The notes: generated by a model from the sequence alone, not told the origin. DNA of 64,000 bases from Pelobates cultripes (GCA_933207985.1 OW240915.1:264093918-264157917); one strand, 5' to 3'; numbered from the stretch's first letter, positions 45,876-57,640 are shown. Made by a program: numbers and translations.

Positions 45876-46864
45876 AATTGGTACTAATGCACTTGCTTTA
45901 AATACATACAAATGTGTTTAATGTTAATTAATAAAAATTACAATTTAAATAATTAGATAATGAAAGTTAAACCTATGGTTTAATATGTCTCATTACACTC
46001 CAGCATAGGCTACTTTAGAATTTAAGTCCCATATCTGAGGCTCGTTAGCCCCCATTTTCTTACAGTTGGTGGAGGGGGCAAAATGAGATTTGTATATTTG
46101 TATTATTTATTTTACATTAGGCATCTGCTAATCAAAGCAGCCACCTGTAAGAAAGATCAGTAGTATAGTTTTCTACTAGACTACTTATGGGAGGGGTGGT
46201 GCCCAAGGTGACTGTTGGGAGGTGGTGCTGGTATACAGAACTTTGCTGCACACCTTCATAAGTAGTGTGGTAGGATCACATTGAAGACCTGGTTCTCCAG
46301 TATGTGTTTGTTTCCAGCTATGCTTTCATTGGGTTCCCTGAGAGCATCAGCAATATCCCCACATTTCTGTTAGTGTAGGGGGTCATAAGGTTTTTTTGAA
46401 TAGGGCTCAAGCCCGAGGTGTTTCTCAAACCTAGTACTACTCCTGCCCTCCTGTAACATGTCTCTTTACTACTTTCGCTGATGTGTTTGAGGACAAATTG
46501 ATGGTGACAAAAAATGATCTTAGTGCCATCAGTCTTTTCAGAGAAGAGCCAAAAGGAGATCTGGCCACTCAGGATACATATCCCACTCTCATTAGGAAAT
46601 GGGTAATTCACCTTAAAATGTGTGTTTTACCTCACCACTGGAGGATTTGCAACAGTAGGTCAGTAAAATTCAGTTTTTTGTCAAACTATTTCCTAGCAGT
46701 TTTCTAAAAGCTATTGGAATCACTGGCACTCTAAACCAGCCTATTGGTCCTGCAATGATTTGGTATAACTGAATACTTCAATATCCCAGTGCTTATGCCT
46801 TATGGCCTGTGTTTAGCATGATATAAGCAGGAAATGCACATGTTATACAAACACTTGAATAATA
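45876..46864. other. Unassigned sequence
   Basis: Contains paired open frames near 46318-46707. TFADVFEDKL in one frame recalls the start of a Ty3-type polymerase, but nothing around it supports that. Confidence 0.4.
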
Positions 46865-47403
46865 TTAAAGGGACACTATAGTCACCAGAACAACTACAGC
46901 TTAATGTAGTTGTTCTGGGGAGTATAATTATTATATGAAGGCATTTTCATGCAAACACTGTCTTTTTCAGAGAAAAGGCAGTGTTTACATTGCCCCTAGG
47001 GACACCTCCAAGTGGCCACTCCTCAGATGGCCATTGAAGGTTCTTCCTGTGACAGTGCTGCACAGTAGGCATCTCTGCCGTTCAGCGTCCCCACGCTCTG
47101 CATAGGGATGTTGAATTTTCCTCATAGAGATGCATTGATTCAATGCATCTCTATGAGGAGATGCTGATTAGCCAAGCCCCTTGTCGATTTTAGTCAATCC
47201 AATGCTTTCCAGAAAGCATTGTATTGGCTAAAAATCAGCAATTTTGATGATGTCACCAAGGGGGCAGGGCCAGTACCGGTGGACCTGCACGGCGTTGGAA
47301 ATAAGGTGAGTTTTTCATGCTTTTAAGTGAAGTGGGGGGGGGGGCAAGCACCCTAATGATGGGTTTTGTACTATAGGGTCAGGAATACATGTTTATGTTT
47401 ATG
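46865..47403 (+). mobile_element. T2-like MITE, right end lost
   Basis: TTAAAGGGACACTATAGTCA start at 46865, followed by inverted GTAGTTGTTCTGG. GCAGTGTTTACATTGCCCC and the ATGCATCTCTATGAGG hairpin follow. AAGGTGAGT lies at 47303-47311, the same relative place as in the 405 copy. The closing TTTAA terminus is absent; the next element starts directly at 47404. Confidence 0.75.
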
Positions 47404-47903
47404 TTAAAGGACCACTCTAGGCACCCAGACCACTTCAGCTTAATGAAGTGGTCTGGGTGCCAGGTCCAGCTAGGGTTAACCCATTTTTTCATAAACATAG
47501 CAGTTTCAGAGAAACTGCTATGTTTCTGAATGGGTTAAGCCTTCCCCTATTTCCTCTAGTGGCTGTCTCATTGACAGCCACTAGAGGCGCTTGCGTGCTT
47601 CTCACTGTGATTTTCACAGTGAGAGCACGCCAGCGTCCATAGGAAAGCATTATGAATGCTTTCCTATGTGACCGGCTGAATGCGCGCGCAGCTCTTGCCG
47701 TGCGTGCGCATTCAGCCGATGGGGAGGAGAAGAGGAGGATCGGAGGAGGAGAGCTCCCTGCCCAGCGCTGGAAAAGGTAAGTTTTAACCCCTTTCCCCCT
47801 TCCAGAGCGGGCGGGAGTGAGACCCTGAGGGTGGGGGCACCCTCAGGGCACTATAGTGCCAGGAAAACGAGCATGTTTTCCTGGCACTATAGTGGTCCTT
47901 TAA
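47404..47903. mobile_element. T2-related MITE with complete TTAA ends
   Basis: TTAAAGGACCACTCTAGG (left) and ATAGTGGTCCTTTAA (right) are inverted termini sharing TTAA. Inside are stacked palindromes: GACCACTTCAGCTTAATGAAGTGGTC, GCTATG/CATAGC arms around 47495-47525, TCACTGTGATTTTCACAGTGA and GCGCATTCAGCC with its partner. AAGGTAAGT (47774-47782) follows the last palindrome. A reverse-oriented fragment of the same family lies inside the hAT element at 60520-60796. Confidence 0.85.
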
Positions 47904-48899
47904 GGAAGTTGGGCGGGGGTGGGCAATAGAGGTTCGGAAATCATTTGAATTATGTAAAACCACTTTAAGAATGTTTGATAAATATCAGATGTCTGTGCTT
48001 ATAGTCATCTAGCAACCACCACAATTACAAGAAGATCCCCAATGTGTCCATTTACTTAAAGAATTACAATGTACTGTGATAACTAACCTTCTTAAAGTAA
48101 TGCCACCAACTCTCTGTCTTCTAACAAAGAAAATAAACCCTGTTTGAGCATTGAAATTTCTTCTTTGTCAAATTAAATCTGATTTAGTAAAATTAAATTC
48201 TATAAACGTTAAATTAAATGTCTTGTTTGTTTTGTATATTCTGAATTTATTTTTCATGTGTAGTTTATAGTTATGACGTATCGTTGAGTTAAATATTGAT
48301 TCTTTGACATTTCCAAAATGAAAGATTTCATTTGTGCATAATCATATAGTCATTTTTATTTTAGTTTTATACAGTAATACAATACTGAGCTTGTTCGAAA
48401 GGTTAATTATAGAAGTTATACAAAATTCCTGATTATACCATGGATGTGAATATTTTTCAATGTGTGACCAGAACTAAAATGTGATCAAAATATCAGCCAC
48501 AATTAACAACTGTTTATATTTTGGCAATTACTCTTCAGAGGCATCTCTTGTAATTCTTAATTAGTATTTCACAATGTTAATTAGACTTGAGCATTCGGTT
48601 TTGTCTGAATTGAGATTTGACCCTAGCCTGGCTCATTGATCTTAGTGTAAGACTGGTTAGGTTACTGCTGTGTCTAGCCCTTCCAGTGATACAGTGTTAC
48701 TTACACACACTTTGCATTGTAGATAGTTTTACATCTTGTTTAATAATAGTTTAATTGATCATATTTTAAAACTGGTTATTAGTTACTGCTGTGCTTAGCC
48801 ACTGACACTTACAGCAACTTCAATTAACTGATAACAGCTATTTTTGTTAACTGTTTCTAGAAAGAAAATCCTACTTAGTACTACTACTAAGTTCTCACA
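47904..48899. other. AT-rich unique sequence
   Basis: No gene or repeat recognised. Confidence 0.5.
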
Positions 48900-49465
48900 A
48901 TTTTTTAAAAATATTTTTTATTTTTGTTGTGCAGGTGAGCACAGAACGCCACAACAGCGTACATATATGCATACAGGCTAAACAGTGGCATGAGTAAGTG
49001 CACATTTTTGTTATATGAACAAGCTTAGTAGATGAGCATACAAGTAATAATCAAGCCTACATGTCATATGTCAGTGGAACGAGTACTGAAGAGGTAAATA
49101 AAAAAGGCTAATATAAGTATCTAGCAAGGTAGTCTTGTAGGCAGGCAGAACACTAGCTGTGGCAAACTTAGCTTATGGGTTATTGGTTACCTGAAAAGCA
49201 TAGGTTTACTCACTGGGGATAAAACATATCTAGCTCAATAGTAAGGCTTCTCAGCCATCTTTAACCACTAGTGCTATGAAAAACTAAAATAAAAATTTCA
49301 CTTCCTAGCAATAATGTCTTGCATGAAGGAACGAACCCAAAATAAGACAGTATGTCTATAAAATAATAACAGTGGGTCCATAGCCAACAAGAGTCACCAT
49401 CACCCTATTCCAGTTGCTGGGCAGCAACTAAGACCTCCACTGAGGCATTGAAATAGGCATTGAAA
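48900..49465. other. Probable interspersed repeat, unclassified
   Basis: GTGCAGGTGAGCACAGAACG and neighbouring text look repeat-derived, but I cannot name a family. It lies at the left edge of the CR1-type fragment. Confidence 0.3.
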
Positions 49466-50240
49466 GCCATGTATCAGTGTTTGCAGATGACACAAAACTT
49501 TGTAAAGTAATAAAATGTGAGCAAGATATTGCTTTGCTGCAGAGGGATTTGGATAGATTGGGGGAATGGGCACTAAATAGACAGATGAAATTTAACGTAG
49601 AAAAATGTAAAGTTATGCACTTCAGGGTTAAGAATGCACAAGCAATTTACACCCTAAATGATAGTGAACTAGGGGTAACCACACACGAGAAGGATTTGGG
49701 AATTGTTATAGACAACAAATTAAGCAGCACTTTTGTCATGTATAAATAGGGGCATAAATTCTCGGGATTAAAATATAATTTTGCCTCTTTATAAGACCAC
49801 ACCTTGAATATGCTGTGCAATTTTGGGCACTTGTTATAAAGAAAGATATCATGGCACTCGAAAAAGTGCAGAGATGAGCTACAAAATTGATAAAAGGAAT
49901 GGAGCATTTTAGTTACGAAGAAAGGTTAAACATTTTTTAATCTGTTTAGTTTGGAAAAACGGCGCCTGAGAGGGGATTTGATAGCATTATACAAATATAT
50001 TCGGGGCCAGTACAAACCTTTAGCTGGAAATCTATTCATAAACAGGGCTATAATTGGGACACGCGGTCACACATTTAGGTTGAAAGAAAGGAGATTTCAT
50101 CTAAGGCAAAGAAAAGGTTTTTTTACAGTATGAGCAGTAAGGATATGGAATTCTCTGCTTGAAGAGGTAGTTTTGTCAGTGTCCATACAGATGTTTAAAC
50201 TGCAATTGGATAAATACTTGCAAAAACATAATATACAGGG
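49466..50240 (+). pseudogene. CR1-type LINE, 3' part of reverse transcriptase gene
   Basis: The frame starts within the polymerase at VFADDTKLCKVI, the catalytic F/YADD box (near 49476), followed by LQRDLDRLGEWALNRQMKFN and EKCKVMHF, the standard downstream blocks, then EKDLGIVIDNKL. After frameshifts near 49740-49940, LEKRRLRGDLIALYKYIRGQ and GTRGHTFRLKERRF are readable to 50130, then a stop, WNSLLEEVV and LQLDKYLQKHNIQGYHF. That is the complete C-terminal order of a CR1-group LINE. The 5' part was never copied or is lost. Confidence 0.9.
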
Positions 50241-50266
50241 ATATCATTTCTAATTAGTGAGGTAAT

Positions 50267-50419
50267 AGGCCTATTTCTCTCAAATATTGTCTCATATTGT
50301 CTAATCCACAGCTTGATAAGCCACACCTGTGAGGTGGATGGATTATCTCGGCAAAGGAGAAGTGCTCACTAACACAGATTTAGACAGATTTGTGAACAAT
50401 ATTTGAGAGAAATAGGCCT
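50267..50419. mobile_element. 153-bp palindromic MITE
   Basis: AGGCCTATTTCTCTCAAATA plus TTGT (50267-50290) is exactly inverted at 50396-50419, a 24-bp perfect terminal repeat. The middle carries CACCTGTGAGGTGGATGGAT. The superfamily is not clear from ends or target duplication. Confidence 0.75.
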
Positions 50420-51706
50420 TTTGTGTACATAGAAAAACTCTTAGATCTTTGTGTTCAGCTCAAGTGTTACGTTTATAATTTTGTCCAGTGTATGTAGATC
50501 TGGTGCAGAAACTCCATATGACTGACATGCTGTTGCAAATAATTAGGAACTTGACAGTTCTGTTACAGATCATTTGGTCAGATATTTTATATTAAGAAAA
50601 TATTGTATTGTATTATATATTGCATATAATCTATATCCATATTGTTTATATATCTCACTGTAAATCACATCATTGTGTTTTAGAAATAATAGTTTAGTTG
50701 TTATGGCACTTACACTGACTCTTTAAATGTGTACCCATGAAACAAGTTTGTACTTTTACAAATCTCATTGTACTCCTGATGAAACATGTTCTATGTGTAT
50801 ATTTAAATGTGACTGTAGAGATTTTTTTTTAGAAAAAAAAAATAAGTCTTAGAATCAAACTTGAAAGCATACACTAATGAAATAATGAATAAAGGTTGTG
50901 TTTTTGAGCAAAAGAAAACATGAAAATAATTTGAAAATATTAAATTACTGTTATCTGAGATTAAATAGGTACAAGAGATCATTTGGAACCAAGAAAGGTC
51001 ATAGTCTAGAGTTAGTAATAGATAAAACTATCATATTGAGAGACTAGTTTGTAATAAAAACAGTGTGAGTAGAAAGGGTTGTACCTAACAATGAAATATA
51101 GATAATAGTCCAAAGAATAAAGCATTTTGGCAGCTCAACATTTTCTGGTTTAATAGAAGTGAGCTTCTAGCCATATGTCAAGCTCTGAAAAAAATACTTA
51201 CTGTAATAATGAGATAGAGAAATCAATTTGGAAAGATGATAAAGGGGCAGTGATAAATTGGAACTGCTTGAACACAACAGCAAAGATTTGCACAAAGGTA
51301 CTGAATGAGAAAATTAAGAATATAAAAGCTTGCACTGTCTGTGAAAATGTACATTTATAAATAGTGCGTACGTTATCATAAAATTAGAAGTAACTATTGG
51401 TATAAAATATCAGTATAGTGTAACTTAATTAGAAACTTGTCTTGTGTGTTTGTTTTCGGATGAATTGCAATGCGACTGAATTTAGGCCAATTGGACGAAT
51501 TCCATAACTCCAAGTCATCATATGGAAATATATCCAAATAAATGACTGGCCATGTTCATATGAATCATGAATCAAAGTTTTGTCTGAAAGAGATGATTGA
51601 TGGGGGAAAAAAGTGATTGGTGCCTAAGGGATAGCCAATAAATGTTGATTTCATTCACAAAATGTCCAACAGAGGGAAAAAAGGAGCAGCAGTTAAAAAA
51701 ACTACA
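50420..51706. other. AT-rich unique sequence
   Basis: No gene or repeat recognised. Confidence 0.5.
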
Positions 51707-51796
51707 TACCGTATTTTTCGCTCCATAAGACGCACTTTTTTCCCCCTCAAAAGTGAGGGGAAATGTCTGTGCGTCTTATGGAGCGAATGTGAAGAT

Positions 51797-52013
51797 TTAC
51801 TTACCTGTCTTGGAGCGTGGGCTGGCTTCACAGCGCGCTCCGCGGTCCAGGAACTTCTATTTCAGGTTCCGGTTTCCGGCGGGACTGAAAGGAAGTGCAC
51901 ACTCAGTGTGCACACTTCCTTTCAATCCCGCCGGAAACCGGAACCTGAAATAGAAGTTCCTGGACCGCGGAGCGCGTTGTGAAGCCAGCCCACGCTCCAA
52001 GACAGGTAAGTAA
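51797..52013. repeat. 217-bp near-perfect palindrome
   Basis: Two arms of about 107 bp, meeting at CACACTCAGTGTG (about 51905). I count two mismatches between arms. It contains GC-rich text (GAGCGCGCTCCGCGGTCC) and ends in CAGGTAAGT, whose inverse ACTTACCTG begins the left arm, so both strands carry a splice-donor consensus pointing outward. Confidence 0.92.
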
Positions 52014-52015
52014 TT

Positions 52016-52640
52016 ATGGGACAAGGGGAGGGGGAGACACTATGGGACAAGGGGAGGGGAGGAGACACTATGGGACAAGGAGAGGGGGACACTATGGGAG
52101 AAAGGGAGGGGAGGAGACACTATGGGACAAGGGGAGGGAGACACTATGGGACAAGGGGAGGGGGACACTATGGGAGAAAGGGAGGGGAGACACTATGGGA
52201 CAAGGGGAGGGGGTACACTATGGGACAAGGGGAGGGGGGACACTATGGGACAAGGGGAGGGGGAGACACTATGGGACAAGGGGAGGGGGGACACTATGGG
52301 ACACTATGAGACACTATGGGAGAAAGGGTAGGGGGGACACTATGGGAGCAAGGGGAGGGGAGACACTATGGGAGAAAGGGGAGGGGGAGACACTATGGGA
52401 CAAGGGGAGGGGTGGCACTATGGGACAAGGGCAGGGGGGACACTATGGGATCAGAACACTAATGGACAAGGGGAGGAGGGGTTAAAGAACACTATGGGAC
52501 AGGGTAGGAGGGGTTAACAATCACTATGGGACAGGGGAGTAGGGGTTAACAATCACTATGGGACAGGGGAGGAGGGGTTAACAGTCACTATGGGACAGGG
52601 GAGGAGAGGGGTTAAAGATCATTATGGGACAGGGGAGAAA
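52016..52640 (+). repeat. G-rich minisatellite in the CCGTAT element
   Basis: Units of 22-30 bp built on ACTATGGGACAAGGGGAGGG, about 17 copies to 52450, then a variant CACTATGGGACAGGGGAGG with GGGGTTAA to 52640. GGGG runs occur on one strand only, so G-quadruplex formation is possible. Confidence 0.9.
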
Positions 52641-52783
52641 AAAAATTATTCTGAACAAACTGTCCCATAGTAAGAAACACTATGGAACAGTTTGTTCAGA
52701 ATATTTTTTTTTCTGGGTTTCCTCCTCTAAAAACTAGGTGCGTCTTATGGTGAGGTGCGTCTTATGGAGCGAAAAATACGGTA

Positions 52784-53195
52784 TATATATTATATATTAC
52801 ATAAATATATATACTATAGAAATATAGATTTTTTTTATTGTTCCTCCACTTTTTCTCACTTGATTGGGAAGTAAATGTGTAAATATTTTGCAGAACACTA
52901 AATGGCCCACTTCTGCAACCTTTTTGATCCTTCCAAATAATTCCCCCAAATCTTTTGTATGAACGATATTTGGATGAGCCAAAATGCTACACAGATAACA
53001 TCAGACTACCTAAACTAAAACTAAAAAACTAAACTAAAGTTTTTTTCGAAAAAAGGGATTCTGCCCAACTGTTTTTTTTTTCTGAAATGCACAAGTCCAT
53101 TAGAAACTAGCATGGTGTTTACAACTCTATTTTTAGAGTTTGTATGCCACCAAAGTACGTGGTCCTCCAACTCTACTTGGAGTATATTTATACCA
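52784..53195. other. Unassigned AT-rich sequence
   Basis: The stretch between the CCGTAT element and the T2-like fragment contains no gene or repeat I recognise. Confidence 0.45.
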
Positions 53196-53480
53196 TTAAA
53201 GGGGCACTATATTACAAAACCAAATGTAGCTCAATTAAGTGCTTTTGGGGCATAGATCATGTGCCTGCAGTAGCACTGCTCAATTCTTTGCAATTTAGGA
53301 GTTAAATCACTTTGTTTATGTAGCCCTAGCCATGCCTCTCCTTGCAAAGACACACACAGCCTTCCGATATACCGTTTGCTGAAAAATAGTTTAGATTTGT
53401 TAATTGTACAGTGTATTTAATTTAGAATGTATTTCCTGCTCTGTGCCTTCTAGAACCTACAGCAGTTTATCTGGCTGAGC
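53196..53480 (+). mobile_element. T2-like MITE fragment, left end
   Basis: TTAAAGGGGCACTATATTAC start, with AGCTCAATTAAGTGCTTTTG following. Diverged and without a right terminus; the right limit is approximate. Confidence 0.55.
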
Positions 53481-53559
53481 AGAAATGTTGGGTAAGCTTC
53501 CCCTTTCTGCCACTTCCATCACTCTTACATCCTTTCAGGACCACAGGGATACCAGGAAG

Positions 53560-53758
53560 GGTATGTAAACTTTGATCAGGGCCATTTGTGTGATTTCTGT
53601 TATCATTATGATTTAAAAAGGAGCCATGTGATAATAAATGGCTTCATATGATCACTATCCTTTAGTAAAATATTTTTGTTTGCTTGATCAGTCATATTTT
53701 CTAAATTAATGCCAAAATTTCACAATTTCCAGGGTATGCAAACTTTTGAGCACAACTG
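53560..53758 (+). mobile_element. Tc1-type terminal fragment
   Basis: GGGTATGCAAACTTTTGAGC followed by ACAACTGTA (53733-53758) is a well-known Tc1 terminal-repeat sequence. GGGTATGTAAACTTTGATCA (53560-53580) is the wording normally found just after the transposase stop. Only this 3' tail is present; the gene is gone. Confidence 0.7.
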
Positions 53759-54215
53759 TATATTAATCCTTGTTCTCTATTTAATTTTTCTGACTTGATC
53801 AGGCATGATCAAGGCATGGATATCATGTAATATCTAATAATTTATATAAATTTTAGGTAAAGTTGCATTAAGCAATACATTTGCTTAACATTATGCTTTG
53901 AGATCCTTGAAAAAAAATGTTGGTCAATAGAAGTGAACTACATACTAGACACAAAAACAACAACAAACCTTTATAAAAATAAACAACTTGTAAGGGTATA
54001 TGCAAAAGACTAATCAGCCAAAAAAATAGCATTACGATAAAATAGTAATCAAACATCAAAATGTAAAATTACATTCAGAGATAATGAGCTAAAACTACAG
54101 ATAGGAACAGAAGCCAGGAAACAGGAGGGCTTGGTGCTGGATACATTTTGGCTATTGCCACTATTGCCCAGGCACCCAGATACTTGTGCCTCCCAACTTC
54201 CGTTTGTCTCTGCGG
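53759..54215. other. Unassigned AT-rich sequence
   Basis: The sequence between the Tc1 tail and the T2-like fragment contains no gene or repeat I recognise. Confidence 0.45.
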
Positions 54216-54704
54216 TGCAACTTAATGTAGTAGTTGTGAGGGAAATAGACTGTTCCTGCAGTCTTTGCAATGTAAACACTGCCACCTTTTCTGAGAAACA
54301 ATAGTGTTTGCTTGGCTGTCTAATGCCACCTGTAGTGTCTGTCATTTAGACAAACACAAGAGAGGCTTCCTGATGCAGTCCTTCAATCTTTGCAGGACTA
54401 AAGTTGAGCTCCTCCAGGCTTAGCATGAAGAGATGATGTTTGGCGCAATGTTGTGACTTCCGTGTATGTGAACCAGCCCCCCAATGCTTCTCTATGATCT
54501 CAGCCAGGGGAGGAGTGGTGGCACCGACAAGATCAGCACAATGGAGGAGTACAGGTGAGTATAACACTTTATTTAATATTTTTGGGTGTGGGTGCTTAAT
54601 CTAAATAGCCTCTAGATCACTCGTTAGAAATGCATATTTGTATTCTTAACATAAGATTTTACTTTAAATAAGCTTAGGTTATGGGCATGGGAGTGTTCCT
54701 TTAA
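54216..54704 (+). mobile_element. T2-like MITE fragment, right end kept
   Basis: GCAACTTAATGTAGTAGTTG and TGCAATGTAAACACTGCCAC are T2 interior wording; CAGGTGAGT (54552-54560) sits at the same relative place as in the other copies; GGGAGTGTTCCTTTAA ends at 54704. The left TTAAAGGG end is missing. Confidence 0.6.
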
Positions 54705-55715
54705 ATGACAAAAAAATAGTGCATATTATTTGAAAATAGTTGCAAAAGTGAGCATTTCTGGGTATAATAGCTGAGAAATTCTTACTGTAAAATTCCACAC
54801 AAATGTTTTTCCCTTCCTTACTACATTTTTCTTCAGTTTTCCCATTTAAATCTTATTTCCATTACATTTATTTTCTCTTCTTCTGCTGCTTCTATTATGT
54901 GTTTGGTTTTGATAATATCCTTAAACTTTTAATCTTAAACTTTTAATCCTTATAGCTATTGACTTTTAATTAATCAAGCTCTTTATTGAAGCTTCCATTG
55001 AAATGTATTCTGTCTGCATCTCTAGACAAGTGACAACATAATAGTATCTATTTTGTTGTGCATTTATGGACCTTTATAAATAATTTCATGGTACTTCGAT
55101 TATGGAAATCTCTAAAATCTTAAAATGGGATTCAATATTGCTTTTATAAAACTATTTCAGTATTTTCTGAATCTTGATTTAAGAGCTTTTGCTTTTTGTT
55201 CTATATAGTAGAGACCATTTTAGTAAAACAAAATGTAATTTCAGAGTCCATGTGGTCCATTATTATAAGTAAATTATTATTAGTCTTGGAAGTAATACAT
55301 TTTTTTCTTAGCTTGTAGAATTTTTTTAGGTATCAAAGAAAACCCAGTTCATACACAAAATTGCTGTTTTACATCAACATATCTGTGTTTGCTATATATT
55401 TTATACAGCTTGTCATTGGCAAATATTGCCATTTGTATTTAACATCCACTTATTTACAAAATAGATTGAATTATTGATTACAAACACGTCCTTTGAAATC
55501 CACTGCAGGCAAGAATCTCTCCAATGTAATATCTGTCTGTATTTTTATTTTTCACAAAATACTTTATTATACTTGACTATTTATTTGTTGCTTCATGTGC
55601 ACAGATTTAAATATAGTTAGACAGCATCTATTTTGTTGTGTTACATAACATATATTATCATTCAAATATTAAATTCTATCTATATGTAAATTGCCAGAGA
55701 AAAAAAAATCCCTCT

Positions 55716-55719
<4 letters not shown>
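54705..55719. other. AT-rich unique sequence
   Basis: The kilobase between the T2-like fragment and the microsatellite contains no gene or repeat I recognise. Confidence 0.5.
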
Positions 55720-55763
<44 letters not shown>

Positions 55764-55782
55764 TTATAGAGAGAGAGAGAGA
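55720..55782. repeat. (CA)n-(TA)n-(GA)n compound microsatellite
   Basis: CA run 55720-55750, TA run to 55762, GA run 55769-55782, directly at the left end of the inverted-repeat element. Confidence 0.95.
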
Positions 55783-56044
55783 TAGCAAGTCATATAAGGA
55801 TAGCACTCTCAGGACTTTGAAATAAGACTTAGCTTTTATTACCTTGTATAAAACAGTATCAAGCCTTCATCAGGGCATACAGGATGTATAAAACTACAAA
55901 GCCAACATATATAACTTAAACAATACACTTACCGTATATACTTGAGTATAAGTCGAGTTTTTCAGCACATTTTTTTTTGCTGAAAAACCCCCACTCGAAT
56001 TATACTTGAGTCAATGTCTGTATTAGGCAACTTACATTGGGGGG

Positions 56045-56292
56045 TGGCAGAGAGCTGTAACTTACCTTTCCTGCAGCTCCTGTCAGCTCCCTTCTCCTCC
56101 GGTCCTGTCAGCTCCCTTCTCCTCCACTGTAAGTCTCGCGAGATCCGCGGGGTCAGAGCATTGCCGTGGCAATGCTTCGCACGGCAGTCACACCGCGAGA
56201 CTTACAGTGGGAGCTGATAGGGGAGCTGACAGGACCGGAGGAGAAGGGAGCTGACAGGAGCTGCAGGAAAGGTAAGTTACAGCTCTCTGCCA
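56045..56292. repeat. 248-bp palindrome
   Basis: TGGCAGAGAGCTGTAACTTA starts the left arm; its exact inverse closes the right arm. CTCCTGTCAGCTCCCTTCTC occurs in the left arm and again, partly duplicated (CGGTCCTGTCAGCTCC), so the arms match with a small internal slip. The centre (56150-56180) is unpaired. Confidence 0.85.
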
Positions 56293-56489
56293 GCCCCCGT
56301 CCTACACAGCCCAGCCAATGGACCACCAGGGAATGAGAGCCCCCCTCCCTGGCCAGCTAACAAGCAGGTAGGGGGGACGAACAAAAATGTAAATAATAAA
56401 AAAATTATATTACAATACAAAAAATTTAAATATTAAAATAAATTTTTTTAAATAATAAAATAATAAAAATGCCCTCCCCCCACCCAGTT

Positions 56490-56505
56490 CACACACACAC
56501 TACAC

Positions 56506-56536
<31 letters not shown>

Positions 56537-56815
56537 AATACACACTCATACAAACACACTCTGCATTATATATACACACTTATACAAACACATACTCTGC
56601 ATTATATACACACACTCTGCATTCACACAAACACACACACACTCTGCATTATATACACACAGAGTGTGCGTGTATAATGCAGTGTGTGTTTATATGAGTA
56701 TGTGTGTATATAATGCAGAGTGTGTTTGAGTGTGTGTGTATAATGCAGATTGTTTGTATGAGTGTGTGTATATAATGCAGTGTGTGTGTTTGTATCAGTG
56801 TGTGTGTATATAATT
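56490..56815. repeat. CA/TG microsatellite with polarity switch
   Basis: CACACAC and TCTGCATTATA repeats to about 56660, then the inverse strand wording GTGTGTATAATGCAG to 56815. A further example of a C/A to T/G inversion within one repeat. Confidence 0.8.
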
Positions 56816-57565
56816 ATAAAAATCACAGAATTTCATAGCCCCAAGTTTTACCCTCGACTTATCCATGAGTCATAGCATATTTCACAATTGTTGGTCACAA
56901 AACTGCACTCGACTTATACATGAGATCGACTTTTACACAAGTATATACGGTACTTACCCCAATCTGTGGGGCAACAGACTCCGAGGATGCCTGGACCTGG
57001 GTTACACCGACGAAGGCCCACAATCACGTGGCGTCACGCTCTATGATGCGGCCTGGGGTTGTTGCCATGGAAACATATCTACATAAGTAAAAACCATACA
57101 TACATCTACATAAGTGATAAAATAAAATAATATATTTACATCTTAAAAACACATCACTACAAGCAGAACTGATTCAATATCCGCATTGGAGCAGTAAAGA
57201 CAAATATTACCAATATTAAACTGCCCTAAGCTTAACTATGACTACCTGTACCCAAGGTGATAGATTATTTTGGTAAGGTGAATTGAGTGCCCAAGCTATT
57301 TATCATACATCCTTACCCATAGCATCTGAGGAAGTCGTGTTTTTAAGATGTAAATATGTTATGGTATCACTGTTTTTACTTATGTAGATATCGATGCAGT
57401 GGGGGTATGTAACTGTATTGTTTATGTTATATATGTTGGGTTTGTAGTTGTATACATTTGTGAGGGGATCAAGTTGAAACATTGATACTGTTTTATACAA
57501 AGTAATAAAAGTAAATTTTTATTTCAAAGTCCTGAGAGTGCTATCCTTGTTTGACTTGCTGCATT

Positions 57566-57640
57566 TTTGCTGGAGGCAAGGAATTGTATCTAATGGAGTG
57601 CAAGATTTTTCATATATATATATATTCACACACACACATG
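57566..57640. other. Short AT/CA tract between elements
   Basis: TATATATATATA followed by CACACACACA (57616-57638). Confidence 0.7.

Larger units (their letters stand above)
51707..52783. mobile_element. Non-autonomous element with CCGTAT ends (TA-flanked)
   Basis: CCGTATTTTTCGCTCCATAA and its inverse TTATGGAGCGAAAAATACGG form the ends, with TA on both sides (51707-51708, 52782-52783). Inside: subterminal GACGCAC repeats, a 217-bp near-perfect palindrome, a G-rich minisatellite, then a second palindrome 52629-52715 (ATTCTGAACAAACTGT and ACAGTTTGTTCAGAAT). No protein is encoded; Gly-rich open frames over the minisatellite are artefacts. The element at 55930 has the same TA-plus-CCGTAT ends. 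Confidence 0.8.
55930..56952. mobile_element. Non-autonomous element with CCGTATATACTT ends
   Basis: CCGTATATACTTGAGTATAA (left) and TTTTACACAAGTATATACGG (right), with TA on each side. Subterminal AGTCGAGTTTTTCAGCAC and TGCTGAAAAACCCCCACTCG form a second inverted pair. A 248-bp palindrome (56045-56292) and a CA/TG microsatellite (56490-56815) follow. The architecture equals that of 51707-52783: ends, palindrome, donor-like AAGGTAAGT (56269-56277), tandem repeat. It interrupts the inverted-repeat element. Confidence 0.8.
55783..57565. mobile_element. Element with 155-bp inverted ends, Penelope-like terminal wording
   Basis: AGCAAGTCA, AGGATAGCACTCTCAGGACT and TTGTATAAAACAGTATCAA at the left (55783-55935) are inverted at 57410-57565, with moderate divergence. 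CAAGCCTTCATCAGGGCATA is the type of phrase seen in Penelope terminal repeats (compare 57737 and 21130). Penelope elements can carry terminal repeats in inverted orientation. Between them is no polymerase: 55930-56952 is a nested MITE, and 56953-57400 is unassigned. So it is a non-autonomous or gutted element. Confidence 0.65.

Noticed and set aside
46318..46707. Possible Ty3-type polymerase start (TFADVFEDKL)
   Set aside because: Following residues do not match any polymerase block and no other retroelement gene is near.
51979..52485. Gly-rich frames of up to 168 codons
   Set aside because: They translate a G-rich minisatellite in several frames at once; typical artefact of a repeat period near a multiple of three.
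56469..56826. His/Thr-rich frames on both strands
   Set aside because: CA/TG microsatellite translation.
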